This document shows, piece by piece, positions 29,243 through 39,522 of a DNA stretch of 64,000 nt; within the stretch, counting starts at the first letter, position 1; every line of letters begins with the position of its first letter. Source of the DNA: Methanobrevibacter arboriphilus (GTDB lineage: Archaea; Methanobacteriota; Methanobacteria; Methanobacteriales; Methanobacteriaceae); assembly GCF_019669925.1 (NCBI RefSeq), contig NZ_AP019779.1:496001-560000 (forward strand). The letters are read 5' to 3'. The notes beneath the pieces are model-generated. The model was not told where the DNA came from, ran no database searches, and worked only from the letters and a program-made list of their open reading frames with translations. Position numbers and translations under genes: made by a program.

Positions 29243-31063
29243 CTATTTTTTAATCTTTGGTCTAATAATTCCAAAAATACTACATAACGCAAGTATTACA
29301 AATAATACAGAAATAGGTATCGCAGTCTTCTTCATTGGAACAAGATCACCATAAGCTACAGTATTATTAGTTACAGAGTGATTAGTTGTATTAGTATCAT
29401 TAGTATGATTATTTCTTTCAACAACCACATCAAAACTAGCATTTAATGTTTTAGATCCTCCATCAAATATTAATTCAGCAGTGTTAACAGTTAATCCTTC
29501 TTCTAAGGCTTCAGCTATAATGATAAGTTTTGCAGTATCATTAGGTTCTAAGTCCCCAACAATCCATTTACCATTATCATAATAACCAACAGATGGATTA
29601 GCACTGATAAATCTAAGGTTTTTAGGTAATTTGTCTATCACATAAATATCGTATGCAGTTACATCACCAATATTCTTAATAGTGATTGTATATTTAATTA
29701 AATCACCTACAAATGTATAGGATACATTTGCTGATTTATTAAATGATAAATTACTGTTAGGCTTTGAATTAATTGTTTTAGTATCATTGTTATTTGTTAA
29801 ATTAGGATCAAATGTATTAGAAGACACATTAACCTTATTAACAATGTCGCCAGTACCATTAACCTTGAAAGTCAAATACAATATAGCTTCAGCACCATTA
29901 GCTAAATCACCAATAGTCCATAAACCAGTATTACTATTAAAACTTCCAACAAGTGTGTTTGCTGAAACAAAGATCAACTTAGAATTCAACAAATCAGACA
30001 ACTTAGCATTAACAGCTTTATCCGGACCATTATTCTTAACAATTATAGTATAAAGAACATTCTGACCATTATAAGGCTTAGTATTGTTCACAGACTTTTT
30101 AACAGACAAATCAGCACTAGCATTAGCACATATAGTCTTACTATCATTGTTATTATCTAAACAAGGATCAAATGTATTAGAAGACACATTAACCTTATTA
30201 ACAATGTCACCAGTACCATTAACCTTGAAAGTCAAATACAATATAGCTTCAGCACCATTAGCTAAATCACCAATAGTCCATAAACCAGTAGCACTATTAA
30301 AACTTCCAACAAGTGTGTTTGCTGAAACAAAGATCAACTTAGAATTCAACAAATCAGACAACTTAGCATTAACAGCTTTATCCGGACCATTATTCTTAAC
30401 AATTATAGTATAAAGAACATTCTGACCATTATAAGGCTTAGTATTGTTCACAGTCTTATTAACAGACAAATCAGCACTAGGCTTTACCTCTATTTTACAG
30501 CTATCTTTTGAATCTTTTTGTCCAGGGGCAGAAGCAGTAGCATTATTAGTAATGTTTCCAGTACCATTAACTTTAAAAGTTAAAATTAGACTTACAGACT
30601 GATATCCATTTAAAGTACCAATAGTCCATACACCAGTAACATTATTAAAGCTTCCAACACCACCAGTATTTGCAGAAACAAATATTAGCTTAGGGTTATT
30701 CCATGTATCGGTTAATTTAACATTATATATTCTATCATTATTTTTATTTTTGACAGTTATATTATAAACAACGTTTTTTCCATTTAATGGAGTATTATTA
30801 TTCACCTTTTTTGTAACATTTAAGTCATTTTTATCTGGGGGGCCTGGAGGACCACTTGGAATGTCATTAGCAGAATAATCACTTGTAGCAACATCAAGTT
30901 CCGAATTTAAATTATTATTTACATCAGAAGAAGATATTCCTATTTCATTAGACCCCACATCATAACTATTTATGTCAGTATTGTCTGAAGATGCACTAAC
31001 AGCTGCAACTGATAAAAAAATAACGACAATACTTAACAAAAAAACTATATTTCTTGCTTTAAT
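29243..31063 (-). CDS. DUF11-repeat surface protein, AUU start proposed
   Basis: About 606 residues if started at ATT 31063-31061. The N-terminus then reads (M)KARNIVFLLSIVVIFLSVAAVSA, a proper signal peptide. A low-complexity Ser/Asn/Asp segment and Pro-rich GPPGPP lead into four DUF11-type Ig-like repeats (NxTVKNxG, LxFVSANT..VGSFN..TGxWTIGxL). The stalk is NNHTNDTNTTNHS and the C-terminal anchor is MKKTAIP, a helix and KIKK. Repeats 2 and 3 are almost identical in DNA (360-bp period). GGAGGTG stands exactly five bases before the ATT; the first TTG (31039) has no ribosome site and would drop the basic residues. The frame has no ATG start in range. Confidence 0.88.
   Translation of the reverse strand: MKARNIVFLLSIVVIFLSVAAVSASSDNTDINSYDVGSNEIGISSSDVNNNLNSELDVATSDYSANDIPSGPPGPPDKNDLNVTKKVNNNTPLNGKNVVYNITVKNKNNDRIYNVKLTDTWNNPKLIFVSANTGGVGSFNNVTGVWTIGTLNGYQSVSLILTFKVNGTGNITNNATASAPGQKDSKDSCKIEVKPSADLSVNKTVNNTKPYNGQNVLYTIIVKNNGPDKAVNAKLSDLLNSKLIFVSANTLVGSFNSATGLWTIGDLANGAEAILYLTFKVNGTGDIVNKVNVSSNTFDPCLDNNNDSKTICANASADLSVKKSVNNTKPYNGQNVLYTIIVKNNGPDKAVNAKLSDLLNSKLIFVSANTLVGSFNSNTGLWTIGDLANGAEAILYLTFKVNGTGDIVNKVNVSSNTFDPNLTNNNDTKTINSKPNSNLSFNKSANVSYTFVGDLIKYTITIKNIGDVTAYDIYVIDKLPKNLRFISANPSVGYYDNGKWIVGDLEPNDTAKLIIIAEALEEGLTVNTAELIFDGGSKTLNASFDVVVERNNHTNDTNTTNHSVTNNTVAYGDLVPMKKTAIPISVLFVILALCSIFGIIRPKIKK
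29804..30472. repeat. near-identical 360-bp period duplication in the DUF11 gene
   Basis: Segments about 29804-30120 and 30164-30480 match with only about five mismatches by eye, offset by exactly 360 bp (120 codons, one DUF11 domain). This indicates a recent duplication or ongoing gene conversion. Confidence 0.85.
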
Positions 31064-31072
31064 ATTTTCACC

Positions 31073-31755
31073 TCCCTGAAAATATTATAATATTCTATAT
31101 GTTTGATATATTATATAATATTATTGAAATATTAAATAATAAACAAATAATAATAAATATATTTATATAAAAATAAGCATATATTATATAATGATGATTT
31201 ATAAGAGTAATTAAAAACTATTCATATTAATATTAACGATTAACAATATTATATAAATAAAACAATAATATTTCAAAAAAATAATCTAAATATTAGTATT
31301 AAATATAACTAAAAAACAAAAACATTAAACAAAGAACAAAAACACTAAATGAAAAACAAAAATATTAAATGAAAAATAAAAATATTAAACAAAAAATAAA
31401 AATATTAAATGAAAAAATAAAAATATTAGCTAAAAAACAAAAATATTAAACAAAAAAAGTAAAAAATAATAAAAGAGGAATTATACAAAATAACAATAAT
31501 CTAAAAAAATAACTTAAAAATAACTTAAAAAATAATTAAAAAAGGAATTTAAAAATGAATCAAAAAATAAAAAAATTATGAAAAATTATAACTAGATAAA
31601 ATAATTATAACAATAAAATTCTATTCTCAATTAATAAAAGTTCATATGATTAAATAATCTTCATATGATTAAATATTAATTATAATTCAAATATCAATCG
31701 AAAGATTAATTATATTACTTTGTATGAACATATTAAATATTAATTAATATATAAG
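31073..31755. other. intergenic region with A-rich tandem repeats
   Basis: About 680 bases between divergent genes. From about 31312 to 31456 there are some seven imperfect ~21-base copies of AAAAATATTAAATGAAAAATA. No gene or structured RNA recognised. Promoters for both neighbours must lie here. Confidence 0.5.
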
Positions 31756-33318
31756 GTGTTGATTTTTATTAGAGAAAAACACTTACCATTTTGGTTAGAT
31801 AAAGAAGAAACATTAGAATTTCCTACTGTTAAAGATAAAACAAAAGTTGATGTAGCTATTGTTGGAGGAGGAATAGTAGGGATTACAACAGGATTAATGC
31901 TTAAAAAACAAGGTTTTAAGGTAGGCATAATAGAATCAAAAAAGATAGCTTCTGATGTAACGGGATCTACAACAGCTAAAATAACAATATCATCAAATTT
32001 AGTCTATGATGAGATATTATCTGATTTTGGTTTGGAAATTGCTTTAAAATTCAGAGATGCAAACATATTAGCTTTTGATAAAATATCTGAAATAATTAAT
32101 GAATATAAAATCGATTGTGATTATGAAAAAATTCCATTATATATCTATTCAACAAATAAGAATAATTATAAAGATATTGAAAAAGAATATAAAGCATTGC
32201 AAAAATTAGATATAGATGCAGATTTAACTGATGATTTTCAAATGCCTTTTAATGAAGAATCATTCAAGGAAAATAACGCAAAAAATAATGATAGTGAGAG
32301 CAATATTGACATAAATAAAGCTATAAAATATAATAATCAAGCTATATTTCATCCCAAAAAGTATAGTAATGCATTAGTAAAGCTAATACCTGGAGAAGGA
32401 TCTCATGTATTTGAAAATACTAAAGTAATAGATATTAAAGAAGGTGAAATAAATAGAATAATAACTGAGAAAGGAGATATTTTTGCTGATTCTATTATCA
32501 TAGCTACAAATTCACCAATATATGACCCAGATTCAACTTTATCATATATGTCCCCAATCAAATCGTATATGTTAGGAGTATATGTAAAAGAAAATATACC
32601 TGATTCTATGTTTGTTGATATAAATCCTTTCCATACCTATAGAAAGACTCCAACTAAAAAAGGAGATTTATTAATCATTGCAGGAGAACATCATCATACA
32701 GGTAAAAGTAAGGATACTAATGCAAACTTCAAAAAATTAATAGAATATACAAAGAAAAAGTTCAATGTTAATTCCATTGAGTATTTCTGGTCTAATCAAG
32801 ATAATAAAACTATCGATAGGTTGCCAGTTATTGGAGAGACTTCTCAAAAAGGAATTTATATATCCACTGGGTTTGGTAGTTGGGGAATGGTAAAAGCAAC
32901 ATTAGCAGGAATAATGCTAACAGACTTAATATCAAATAAAAAAAATATTTATGCTGAAGTTTTCTCACCAAAAAGATTTAAAAAACAAAAATCAATAAAG
33001 AAAAAATGTAAAAGTAGCTTCAATACAAAAGATTTGAACACAGAAGAATTAAAAATAGTAAAAGATGAAATATTAGATTTAAATCCTGGAGAAGCTAAAA
33101 TAATTGAACTTCCTAAAAGAAGCATATCTATATATAAAGATTTGAAATCCAATGTTTTTGCACTACAAGGAAACTGTACTCATTATGGATGTAGATTAAG
33201 CTGGAATTCAGCAGAAAAAACTTGGGATTGTCCACAACACGGTTCCCTTTTTGATTATAAAGGTAATTCAATTCATGGTCCAGCTATTAAAAACTTAAAA
33301 TCTTATAAGATTGATTAA
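31756..33318 (+). CDS. FAD-dependent oxidoreductase with C-terminal Rieske domain
   Basis: A soluble redox enzyme of the DAO-type flavoprotein family fused to a Rieske [2Fe-2S] domain. The FAD motif VAIVGGGIVG (about residue 33-43) is followed by a Glu in GIIE; the C-terminus carries the Rieske pair CTHYGC and CPQH (ligands about C474, H476, C492, H495). An Asn/Asp-rich insert sits near 170-190. The electron donor and substrate are unknown. The annotated TTG (31756) directly touches its AGGTG, leaving no spacer; in-frame ATT codons at 31759 and 31765 are alternatives, so the first few residues are uncertain. It is a stand-alone gene near aquaporin and FprA, consistent with oxygen or redox stress. 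Confidence 0.92.
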   Translation: MLIFIREKHLPFWLDKEETLEFPTVKDKTKVDVAIVGGGIVGITTGLMLKKQGFKVGIIESKKIASDVTGSTTAKITISSNLVYDEILSDFGLEIALKFRDANILAFDKISEIINEYKIDCDYEKIPLYIYSTNKNNYKDIEKEYKALQKLDIDADLTDDFQMPFNEESFKENNAKNNDSESNIDINKAIKYNNQAIFHPKKYSNALVKLIPGEGSHVFENTKVIDIKEGEINRIITEKGDIFADSIIIATNSPIYDPDSTLSYMSPIKSYMLGVYVKENIPDSMFVDINPFHTYRKTPTKKGDLLIIAGEHHHTGKSKDTNANFKKLIEYTKKKFNVNSIEYFWSNQDNKTIDRLPVIGETSQKGIYISTGFGSWGMVKATLAGIMLTDLISNKKNIYAEVFSPKRFKKQKSIKKKCKSSFNTKDLNTEELKIVKDEILDLNPGEAKIIELPKRSISIYKDLKSNVFALQGNCTHYGCRLSWNSAEKTWDCPQHGSLFDYKGNSIHGPAIKNLKSYKID

Positions 33319-33917
33319 GTCAAAATAATAGGTTTAATAATTAAATAAGAGTTATTAAATTCTTATACTAAATTAAACCTTATTTTAATTATTTTATATA
33401 ATGTCTATTTATAAAGCCTAATTTATTGAATATTAAGACAATATATAAATATGTTCTAATTTATTAATTTTTGTTTCTAATTCTTTATTCAATCCGAAAG
33501 TTTTATCAAAATAATAATTAGGTTTATTTAAATTAGAATATTTTTATTATTATGAAAATTATAATAATGATTAATAAAATAATAAGTATATTATAATATT
33601 TAAAAAATTAATAAGTTGAATTAAAAAGATTTTTTAATGTAATCAATTAATTATTGATTAATTAAAAATTAATTAAAAATTAATTAAAGATTAATTAAAG
33701 ATTAATTAAAGATTAATTAAAGATTAATTAAAAAACAAGGTTACTTTTAATATATAAATAACTCCATATAGTAAAAAAGATATTATTATAAAAAGAACTT
33801 AATAATAAAAAGTTACTATAAATTTATCTAATGTTAAGTTTATTTAATTTTAAATTTATACTATTAAATTCATATAATAAACTTTTTTATTCAATGATTT
33901 TCCCTTTATGAATTTAT
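33319..33917. other. convergent spacer with 11-bp tandem repeat
   Basis: AT-rich spacer. About seven copies of the 11-base unit GATTAATTAAA run from about 33656 to 33734. No gene seen. Confidence 0.5.
33656..33734. repeat. about seven copies of GATTAATTAAA
   Basis: Head-to-tail 11-bp units without spacers, a simple tandem repeat; each unit contains the palindrome TTAATTAA. Confidence 0.8.
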
Positions 33918-34193
33918 CTATTCTTTAAAATTATTATTATCTATTTTTAATAACCTTAAAAGCAATACATCATGTTTTAAAATTTTATTTATCTTTTTAA
34001 TATCACTAAATATTTTTGACTTAATTGAATTTTTTGTTTTTTTAGATTTTTTTGGTCTTTTAGGGTTTTCATAATGCTCAGTGTGTTCCATTAGCTCATT
34101 TGAAAGACTTTTTTCAGTGAATGAAATCGGTTCAAAGCTACAAAGTAAATATAGGAACAAAAACACTATAAATAATGTAGTTGTTTTGTTCAT
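33918..34193 (-). CDS. small putative secreted or anchored protein, unknown
   Basis: A 91-residue frame starting MNKTTTLFIVFLFLYLL, a signal-peptide or single-helix N-terminus, followed by an acidic/His stretch and then a strongly basic part (KRPKKSKKTKNSIKSK). No ribosome site is evident (GGC ten bases from ATG). The leader upstream contains AGAGGT and short inverted repeats. The alternation of hydrophobic, acidic and basic segments favours a real protein, but a chance frame is possible. I recognise no family. Confidence 0.42.
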   Translation of the reverse strand: MNKTTTLFIVFLFLYLLCSFEPISFTEKSLSNELMEHTEHYENPKRPKKSKKTKNSIKSKIFSDIKKINKILKHDVLLLRLLKIDNNNFKE

Positions 34194-35212
34194 GTCAGTA
34201 GCCTATATTTTAATATTAGCATAGGTAGCTAATTAGACAGTTTCGAAGTTATCTTTGTTTTTAATCAAAACTAAAGACTTTGACCTCTTGCTTTATTAGA
34301 ATATATATTATTAGAATATATAATTAAAATAATTATAATTGAATAATATTATAATTGAATAATTCTTAATTTAAAATATTCAAATTATTTTATATAATCT
34401 AATTATTTTATATATTTAAAGCATTCATAGGCCAAATTTTATACACTTGCACAAAGATATATTATACCTCAAAATATATAAACTTTACCTTTTGAGAATT
34501 TTTATTCCTAAAATGTGAACAAATATTAAAAAACAATTAAAAATGATTAAAAGTATAATTTGAAAATATAATTTTAAAAAGAGATATTCTAATAATTTCT
34601 TAAAAAATCTAAGAACAAAATTGGAAAATAAGGATTATTTCAAAAAACATAAAAACAAGAGAGATACATTCGATGAATAAAAGACATTATTAATTAAATT
34701 ATAATAAGCAATATGCAAAATCTTTCTAACAAAAACTAATTTTTTATTTTATATAGTTTTATTTTATCTATTTTTTATTGTTATCTATTTTTAGCATATT
34801 TAATATTTATAATGATCTTTAAGTTATTTTAATTGTTATTCTTATATTTTTTTTATTCATTGTTTTGATGTTGGATTTATATATAATAATAAACATAATC
34901 TATAATAGGATGAGGTAGTATAGCTATATTAATTAAAGTAATTATATAATCCAATTATAAATGATTATATTTGAATAAATACAAACAAATTTATTTCCAT
35001 TTAATAATATAAGTTAATTTAATCAAATAATGTATTATATAAAATATATTCTATTAATTGTATTATCATTTTATTAGTCATATTATTCGTTATTAATAAT
35101 GATTATTTATTAATTTTTAATATTATGAAATTAAAAGTATTAATATTTAATAAACTCTCCATAATATCTTATTTTTAATATTATGGAAATTAACTACATA
35201 TGGAGTGATAAA
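34194..35212. other. 1-kb region upstream of aquaporin with promoter and hairpin
   Basis: No protein gene found. A hairpin CTCAAAA...TTTTGAG (34468-34496) is followed by AATTTTTATT. A good TATA box, TTTATATATA, lies at 34876-34885; transcription from about 34905 would give an aquaporin leader of about 300 bases starting near TAGGATGAGGTAG, or a separate small RNA. Confidence 0.45.
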
Positions 35213-35974
35213 ATGGAATATAGTTTAAGTAGAAAAATGATAGCAGAACTTGTTGGAACATTTTTATTAGTATTTTTTGGTACTGGTTCTGCAATAGGCG
35301 CAGCATGGATTGTACATACTTATGTTCCAACAGGATCTATTGGAGCGCTTGGAGGTTTTGCAGAATGGCTAGCTGTTAGTTGGGGATTTGGTATCACAGC
35401 TATGGCAGTTATCTATACATTTGGAAAAATTTCTGGAGGGCATATAAATCCCGCTGTAACAATTGGATTGTTAGTTACTAAAAGCATTCCTGGTAAAAAT
35501 GCATCTGGATATATTCTAGCTCAATTTATTGGAGCAATCATTGCTAGTTTATGTCTTCTTGGAATATTTGGTGTTGATATTGGAGCAGGAATTGGAGCTC
35601 TTGGTGCAAATGCTCCTGCAACAGGAATAAGTTTTTCACAAGCTATGTTGGCTGAGATAGTCGGTACTTTCTTATTAGTCCTAGTTGTAATGGGAGTAGC
35701 TGTTGATAAAAAAGCAGACCCAGGAGTTTATGGATTATCCATTGGTATGGCTATTGGTATTTCTTTAACATTTTTAGGCCATATTACTGGAGGATGTATT
35801 AACCCCGCCCGTGGTTTTTCACCATATCTTGTAAACTTTTTAGTTGGAAATCCTGCAGGTTTAATTTGGACTAATTATTTAATATTATTGATTGGACCTA
35901 TTGTTGGTGGAATTATAGCTGCTTTATTATATAAATTCCTTGCAAACCCCAACTCAAAAGAAATATCTACATAA
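35213..35974 (+). CDS. aqpM: aquaporin (AqpM-like MIP channel)
   Basis: Six-helix water/small-solute channel. Both NPA boxes are present: HINPAVTIG and CINPARGFS, the second with the conserved Arg of the selectivity filter. I start at ATG 35213 (253 residues) because GGAGTG-ATAAA-ATG precedes it; the frame extends ten codons upstream without a ribosome site. Family members in Methanobacteriales conduct water and possibly H2S or glycerol. It has a long leader and no operon partner. Confidence 0.95.
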   Translation: MEYSLSRKMIAELVGTFLLVFFGTGSAIGAAWIVHTYVPTGSIGALGGFAEWLAVSWGFGITAMAVIYTFGKISGGHINPAVTIGLLVTKSIPGKNASGYILAQFIGAIIASLCLLGIFGVDIGAGIGALGANAPATGISFSQAMLAEIVGTFLLVLVVMGVAVDKKADPGVYGLSIGMAIGISLTFLGHITGGCINPARGFSPYLVNFLVGNPAGLIWTNYLILLIGPIVGGIIAALLYKFLANPNSKEIST

Positions 35975-36357
35975 ATTAGTTAAATAACTAATTATTATTT
36001 TTTTAATTATTTTAACTAATATCTATTCTTTATATTGATTTAAATCATTTTATCTTTAATTATTAAATATGATTTAATATTAATTATTATTTTTTTATTT
36101 TTTGAAGATGTTTTTCCAAGTAATTCATATATTTCTTTAAAAGCTAGATTGTATTGTCTTATCCATGATTAGAATACTTTCTTCTATACAATAATTGCAT
36201 TAATTTATATCTTTTTCTGAAAATTTTATTTTATTTACAAGTCCCATACTTTTTTAAGCTTGTGAAAACTTGAAATCATTAATTATTGATTTAAAAATTT
36301 AAAAAAAGAAATTAAACATTAAAATAATAATAATAATAATAATAAAAAAGAAATTAA
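35975..36357. other. convergent spacer aqpM / fprA
   Basis: AT-rich spacer with a short (AAT)n microsatellite at about 36322-36345 just beyond the fprA stop. No gene recognised. Confidence 0.4.
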
Positions 36358-37581
36358 CTATTCAGATTTCAACTGTTTACCTATTTCTTTTCCAATTTCA
36401 TAACATTTAAGTAATTCTTCTTCAGTAGGAATATATGTTAAATCATATTGTTCTACTATTTCAAAACCTGCTCCTTGAAGGTCAGCTGTTAGTTTTCTGT
36501 TAGCTCCTCCACCCCAACCTTTAGAACCAAATACAACTGCTTTTTTCTGATAACCAGTCTTTTTAAAAGAAAGAGCATTGAAGTAATACATCAAGTCCCC
36601 TAAGCTAGGATAAGGGTTATTCATTATAGTAGGACTACCAACAAAAATAGCTTTACTATCAAGAACATCTGTTACAACATCACTCCTACCATCTGTATGT
36701 AAAAAATAAGACTTAACTTGGATTCCTTCACTAATAAGACCTTCCATCATAGCATGAGCCATTTTTTGTGTGGAATGGTGCATTGTATCATATAAAAAAG
36801 TTACTTTATCTTTACATTCTCCAGAAGCCCATTCTTTATACTTATTAATTAATTTCATAGGTTCTGTTAAAATTTGTCCATGAGATGGAGCAATAGTTTT
36901 TATTTTCTCAAGAAGACCTAATTCAACAACTTCATCAAGCTTTCTTAAAACAAGGGGAGAAGAGGGAGTTACTAAATTAGCATAAAACTTTTGTGCATGA
37001 CTTATTAAGAAATCTTCTGAAATATCAGTATCATATCTTTCACTTGCACAAATATGTTGGCCAAATGCATCATTTGAAAATAATATTCCATCTTGTGCTA
37101 AAAATGTGAACATACTATCTGGCCAATGTAACATAGGTGCTTCAAGAAAAGTAAAAGTTTTACCACCAATATCAAGAGTATCTCCAGTTTTAACTACATT
37201 CATATCAAAGTTTTCGAGTGAAGGTACATGACTTATAAGACCATTAACAGCCTTAGGAGAACAATAAAGATCTAAATCTGGGAATTTCCTAACAAATTCA
37301 GCTAAACATCCACTATGATCATTTTCAATATGATTTTGAATAATTACATCGATTTTTGGCTCTTTACCTTCTTTATTAAAAGCATCATATATTCTTGCCC
37401 AAAGCTGTGCAGAAGATCCTGGATACGTATTATCAATTAATACTGTTTTTTCTTCACCAAATACTAAGTAACAATTGTATGTTGTACCATCTAAAGTATA
37501 TCCATGGTAATCTCTTAAATCCCAATCAAGAACACCAACCCAATATACTCCATCCGCTATTTTAAATGCATCTGCTTTCAT
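36358..37581 (-). CDS. fprA: F420H2 oxidase FprA (flavodiiron protein)
   Basis: Reduces O2 to water with reduced F420, a detoxifying enzyme known from Methanobrevibacter. The N-terminal metallo-beta-lactamase-like domain carries the di-iron ligands HIENDH, HWPDS and FSNDAFG..H, with a further His in PSHGQI. A C-terminal flavodoxin domain (about 250-400) binds FMN (LYDTMHHSTQKMAHA). 407 residues is typical. Start firm: GGTG-GAAAT-ATG. Monocistronic. Confidence 0.97.
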   Translation of the reverse strand: MKADAFKIADGVYWVGVLDWDLRDYHGYTLDGTTYNCYLVFGEEKTVLIDNTYPGSSAQLWARIYDAFNKEGKEPKIDVIIQNHIENDHSGCLAEFVRKFPDLDLYCSPKAVNGLISHVPSLENFDMNVVKTGDTLDIGGKTFTFLEAPMLHWPDSMFTFLAQDGILFSNDAFGQHICASERYDTDISEDFLISHAQKFYANLVTPSSPLVLRKLDEVVELGLLEKIKTIAPSHGQILTEPMKLINKYKEWASGECKDKVTFLYDTMHHSTQKMAHAMMEGLISEGIQVKSYFLHTDGRSDVVTDVLDSKAIFVGSPTIMNNPYPSLGDLMYYFNALSFKKTGYQKKAVVFGSKGWGGGANRKLTADLQGAGFEIVEQYDLTYIPTEEELLKCYEIGKEIGKQLKSE

Positions 37582-38020
37582 ATTTCCACCATTTAATATA
37601 TTTCATTATTTATAGTTATATAATCAATTATATAGATTAAAATATAAATTAATCTAATATTTATTCTATTAATAATGCATTAAATATATTTCTAATCAAC
37701 TATATTTCCAATTAAATATATTTCTAATTTTAAATATTTAAATCTGTCTCAATTAATCTGTCATTAAATTATTTTCATTAATTGTCTCAATTAATTGATT
37801 ATTTTTATGTAATTTATGCAATACAAATAAAGATAAATAATACAAATAAAGATAAATAGTTATAAAATGTTATATAACATTGAATATATTTTAATAATAA
37901 TTAGAAAAAATAATTCACTAAAGCATCTTTATTGAAATATTTCTAAAATTAATATATAAAAAAATATGGAATTAAAGTATAAATTAGTAAATAAGTTAAT
38001 AAATCTAAAAAAGTGGTTTT
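37582..38020. other. divergent region fprA / cpgS
   Basis: AT-rich. A perfect 19-bp direct repeat (AATACAAATAAAGATAAAT) occurs twice in tandem at 37820-37838 and 37839-37857; GTCTCAATTAAT also occurs twice (about 37746 and 37785). Both genes' promoters lie here. Confidence 0.5.
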
Positions 38021-39406
38021 ATGAAAAATATGGAAAAAATAGTTTGTTTAGTTGATGGAGAACATTATTTACCAGTTACTAAATCTGCAATTGAAATATT
38101 AAATAGTTTAGAACATGTAGATGTTGTTGCAACAGTTTTTATTGGAGGAACCGAAAAATTAAGAACAGATAATCCTGAAAGCTATGCCGAAATGATGGGA
38201 ATGCCCGTACATTTTGGTCCAGATGAAAATGAAATTCCCTATGATTTAATAGTTGAAATGATTAAAGAATATGATGCAGATGTTGTAATGGATTTAAGTG
38301 ATGAACCAGTACTTGATTACACCAAAAGATTTAAAATAGCTTCAAAAGTGATTAGAGAAGGTGTTTTATACAGAGGACCAGATTTTGAATTTCAACCATT
38401 AACAGAATATAAAATACCAACAAAACCATCCATTAAAATACTTGGAACTGGTAAAAGAATAGGTAAAACAGCAGTATCTGCGTTTGCAGCAAGACTTATA
38501 GATGAAAACGGTTATGAACCATGTGTTGTAGCTATGGGTAGAGGAGGTCCAGAAGAACCTGAAATTGTAAGAGGAGATGAATTAGAAATTACACCAGAAT
38601 TTTTAATGGAACAATCTAACAAAGGTGTTCATGCAGCTTCTGACCATTGGGAAGATGCACTTATGAGTAGAATTCTTACCATTGGTTGTAGAAGATGTGG
38701 AGGTGGAATGTCTGGTGATGTATTCATGACAAACATGAAAAAAGGTGCTGAGATAGCTAATGAAGTTGAATCAAAATTTATTATATTTGAAGGTAGTGGT
38801 GCAGCTGTTCCCCCAGTTAAAACAGACAAACACATTGCATTAATAGGAGCAAATCAACCAATTTTAAATATAACCAATTTTTTCGGACCATTCAGAATAA
38901 GTTTAGCTGATTTGATTATTCTTACAATGTGTGAAGAACCAATGAGTACACCTTCAAAGATAAAAGCAATAGAAGAGTTTATAAGTGAAATAAATCCAAA
39001 TGCAAAAATCATATCTACTGTATTCAGACCTAAACCTCATGGTGATATTAATGGTAAAAATGTGTTGTTTGCTACCACAGCTCCAGATGAAGTAAAAGAT
39101 GTTTTAGTGAGTCATTTAGAAGAAAATTATGGATGTAAAGTTGTTGGAACTACACCACACCTTTCAAACAGGCCACTTCTTCAAAAAGATATCGAAAAAT
39201 ACATAGGTCATGCGGATGTAATGCTTACTGAACTTAAAGCTGCAGCTGTAGATGTTGCTACTAAAGATTCACTTGAAGCAGGTCTTGAAGTTGTTTATTG
39301 TGATAACATCCCAATAGCTATTGATGATGCTTATCCAGATCTTGATGAATCCATTCTTGAAATAGTAGATGGAGCTATTGAAGATTTTAATAAAAAACAA
39401 TTATAA
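38021..39406 (+). CDS. cpgS: cyclic 2,3-diphosphoglycerate synthetase
   Basis: Forms cyclic 2,3-diphosphoglycerate from 2,3-DPG with ATP; cDPG is a solute and phosphate/carbon store in Methanobacteriales. It begins [17 protein letters not shown], has the P-loop [12 protein letters not shown] (about 148-160), and Gly-rich [23 protein letters not shown] and FEGSGAA. 461 residues matches the family. Start at 38021 (MKNMEK) or three codons later. The GyrI-like gene follows 116 bases downstream. Confidence 0.96.
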   Translation: MKNMEKIVCLVDGEHYLPVTKSAIEILNSLEHVDVVATVFIGGTEKLRTDNPESYAEMMGMPVHFGPDENEIPYDLIVEMIKEYDADVVMDLSDEPVLDYTKRFKIASKVIREGVLYRGPDFEFQPLTEYKIPTKPSIKILGTGKRIGKTAVSAFAARLIDENGYEPCVVAMGRGGPEEPEIVRGDELEITPEFLMEQSNKGVHAASDHWEDALMSRILTIGCRRCGGGMSGDVFMTNMKKGAEIANEVESKFIIFEGSGAAVPPVKTDKHIALIGANQPILNITNFFGPFRISLADLIILTMCEEPMSTPSKIKAIEEFISEINPNAKIISTVFRPKPHGDINGKNVLFATTAPDEVKDVLVSHLEENYGCKVVGTTPHLSNRPLLQKDIEKYIGHADVMLTELKAAAVDVATKDSLEAGLEVVYCDNIPIAIDDAYPDLDESILEIVDGAIEDFNKKQL

Positions 39407-39522
39407 AAATACATAAACGAATTAATCATAAGGAAATATAAAATAAATACCAAAATTAAATTAAATTAAATATCACGATTTTTATATAAAAGATTATATT
39501 AAATTATATAAAAGGAGATAAA

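Noticed and set aside
29787-30413. Two similar plus-strand frames opposite the DUF11 gene
   Set aside because: They mirror the duplicated DUF11 domains on the other strand.
33656-33734. CRISPR-like repeat array
   Set aside because: 11-bp units directly abut with no spacers; simple tandem repeat and no cas genes.
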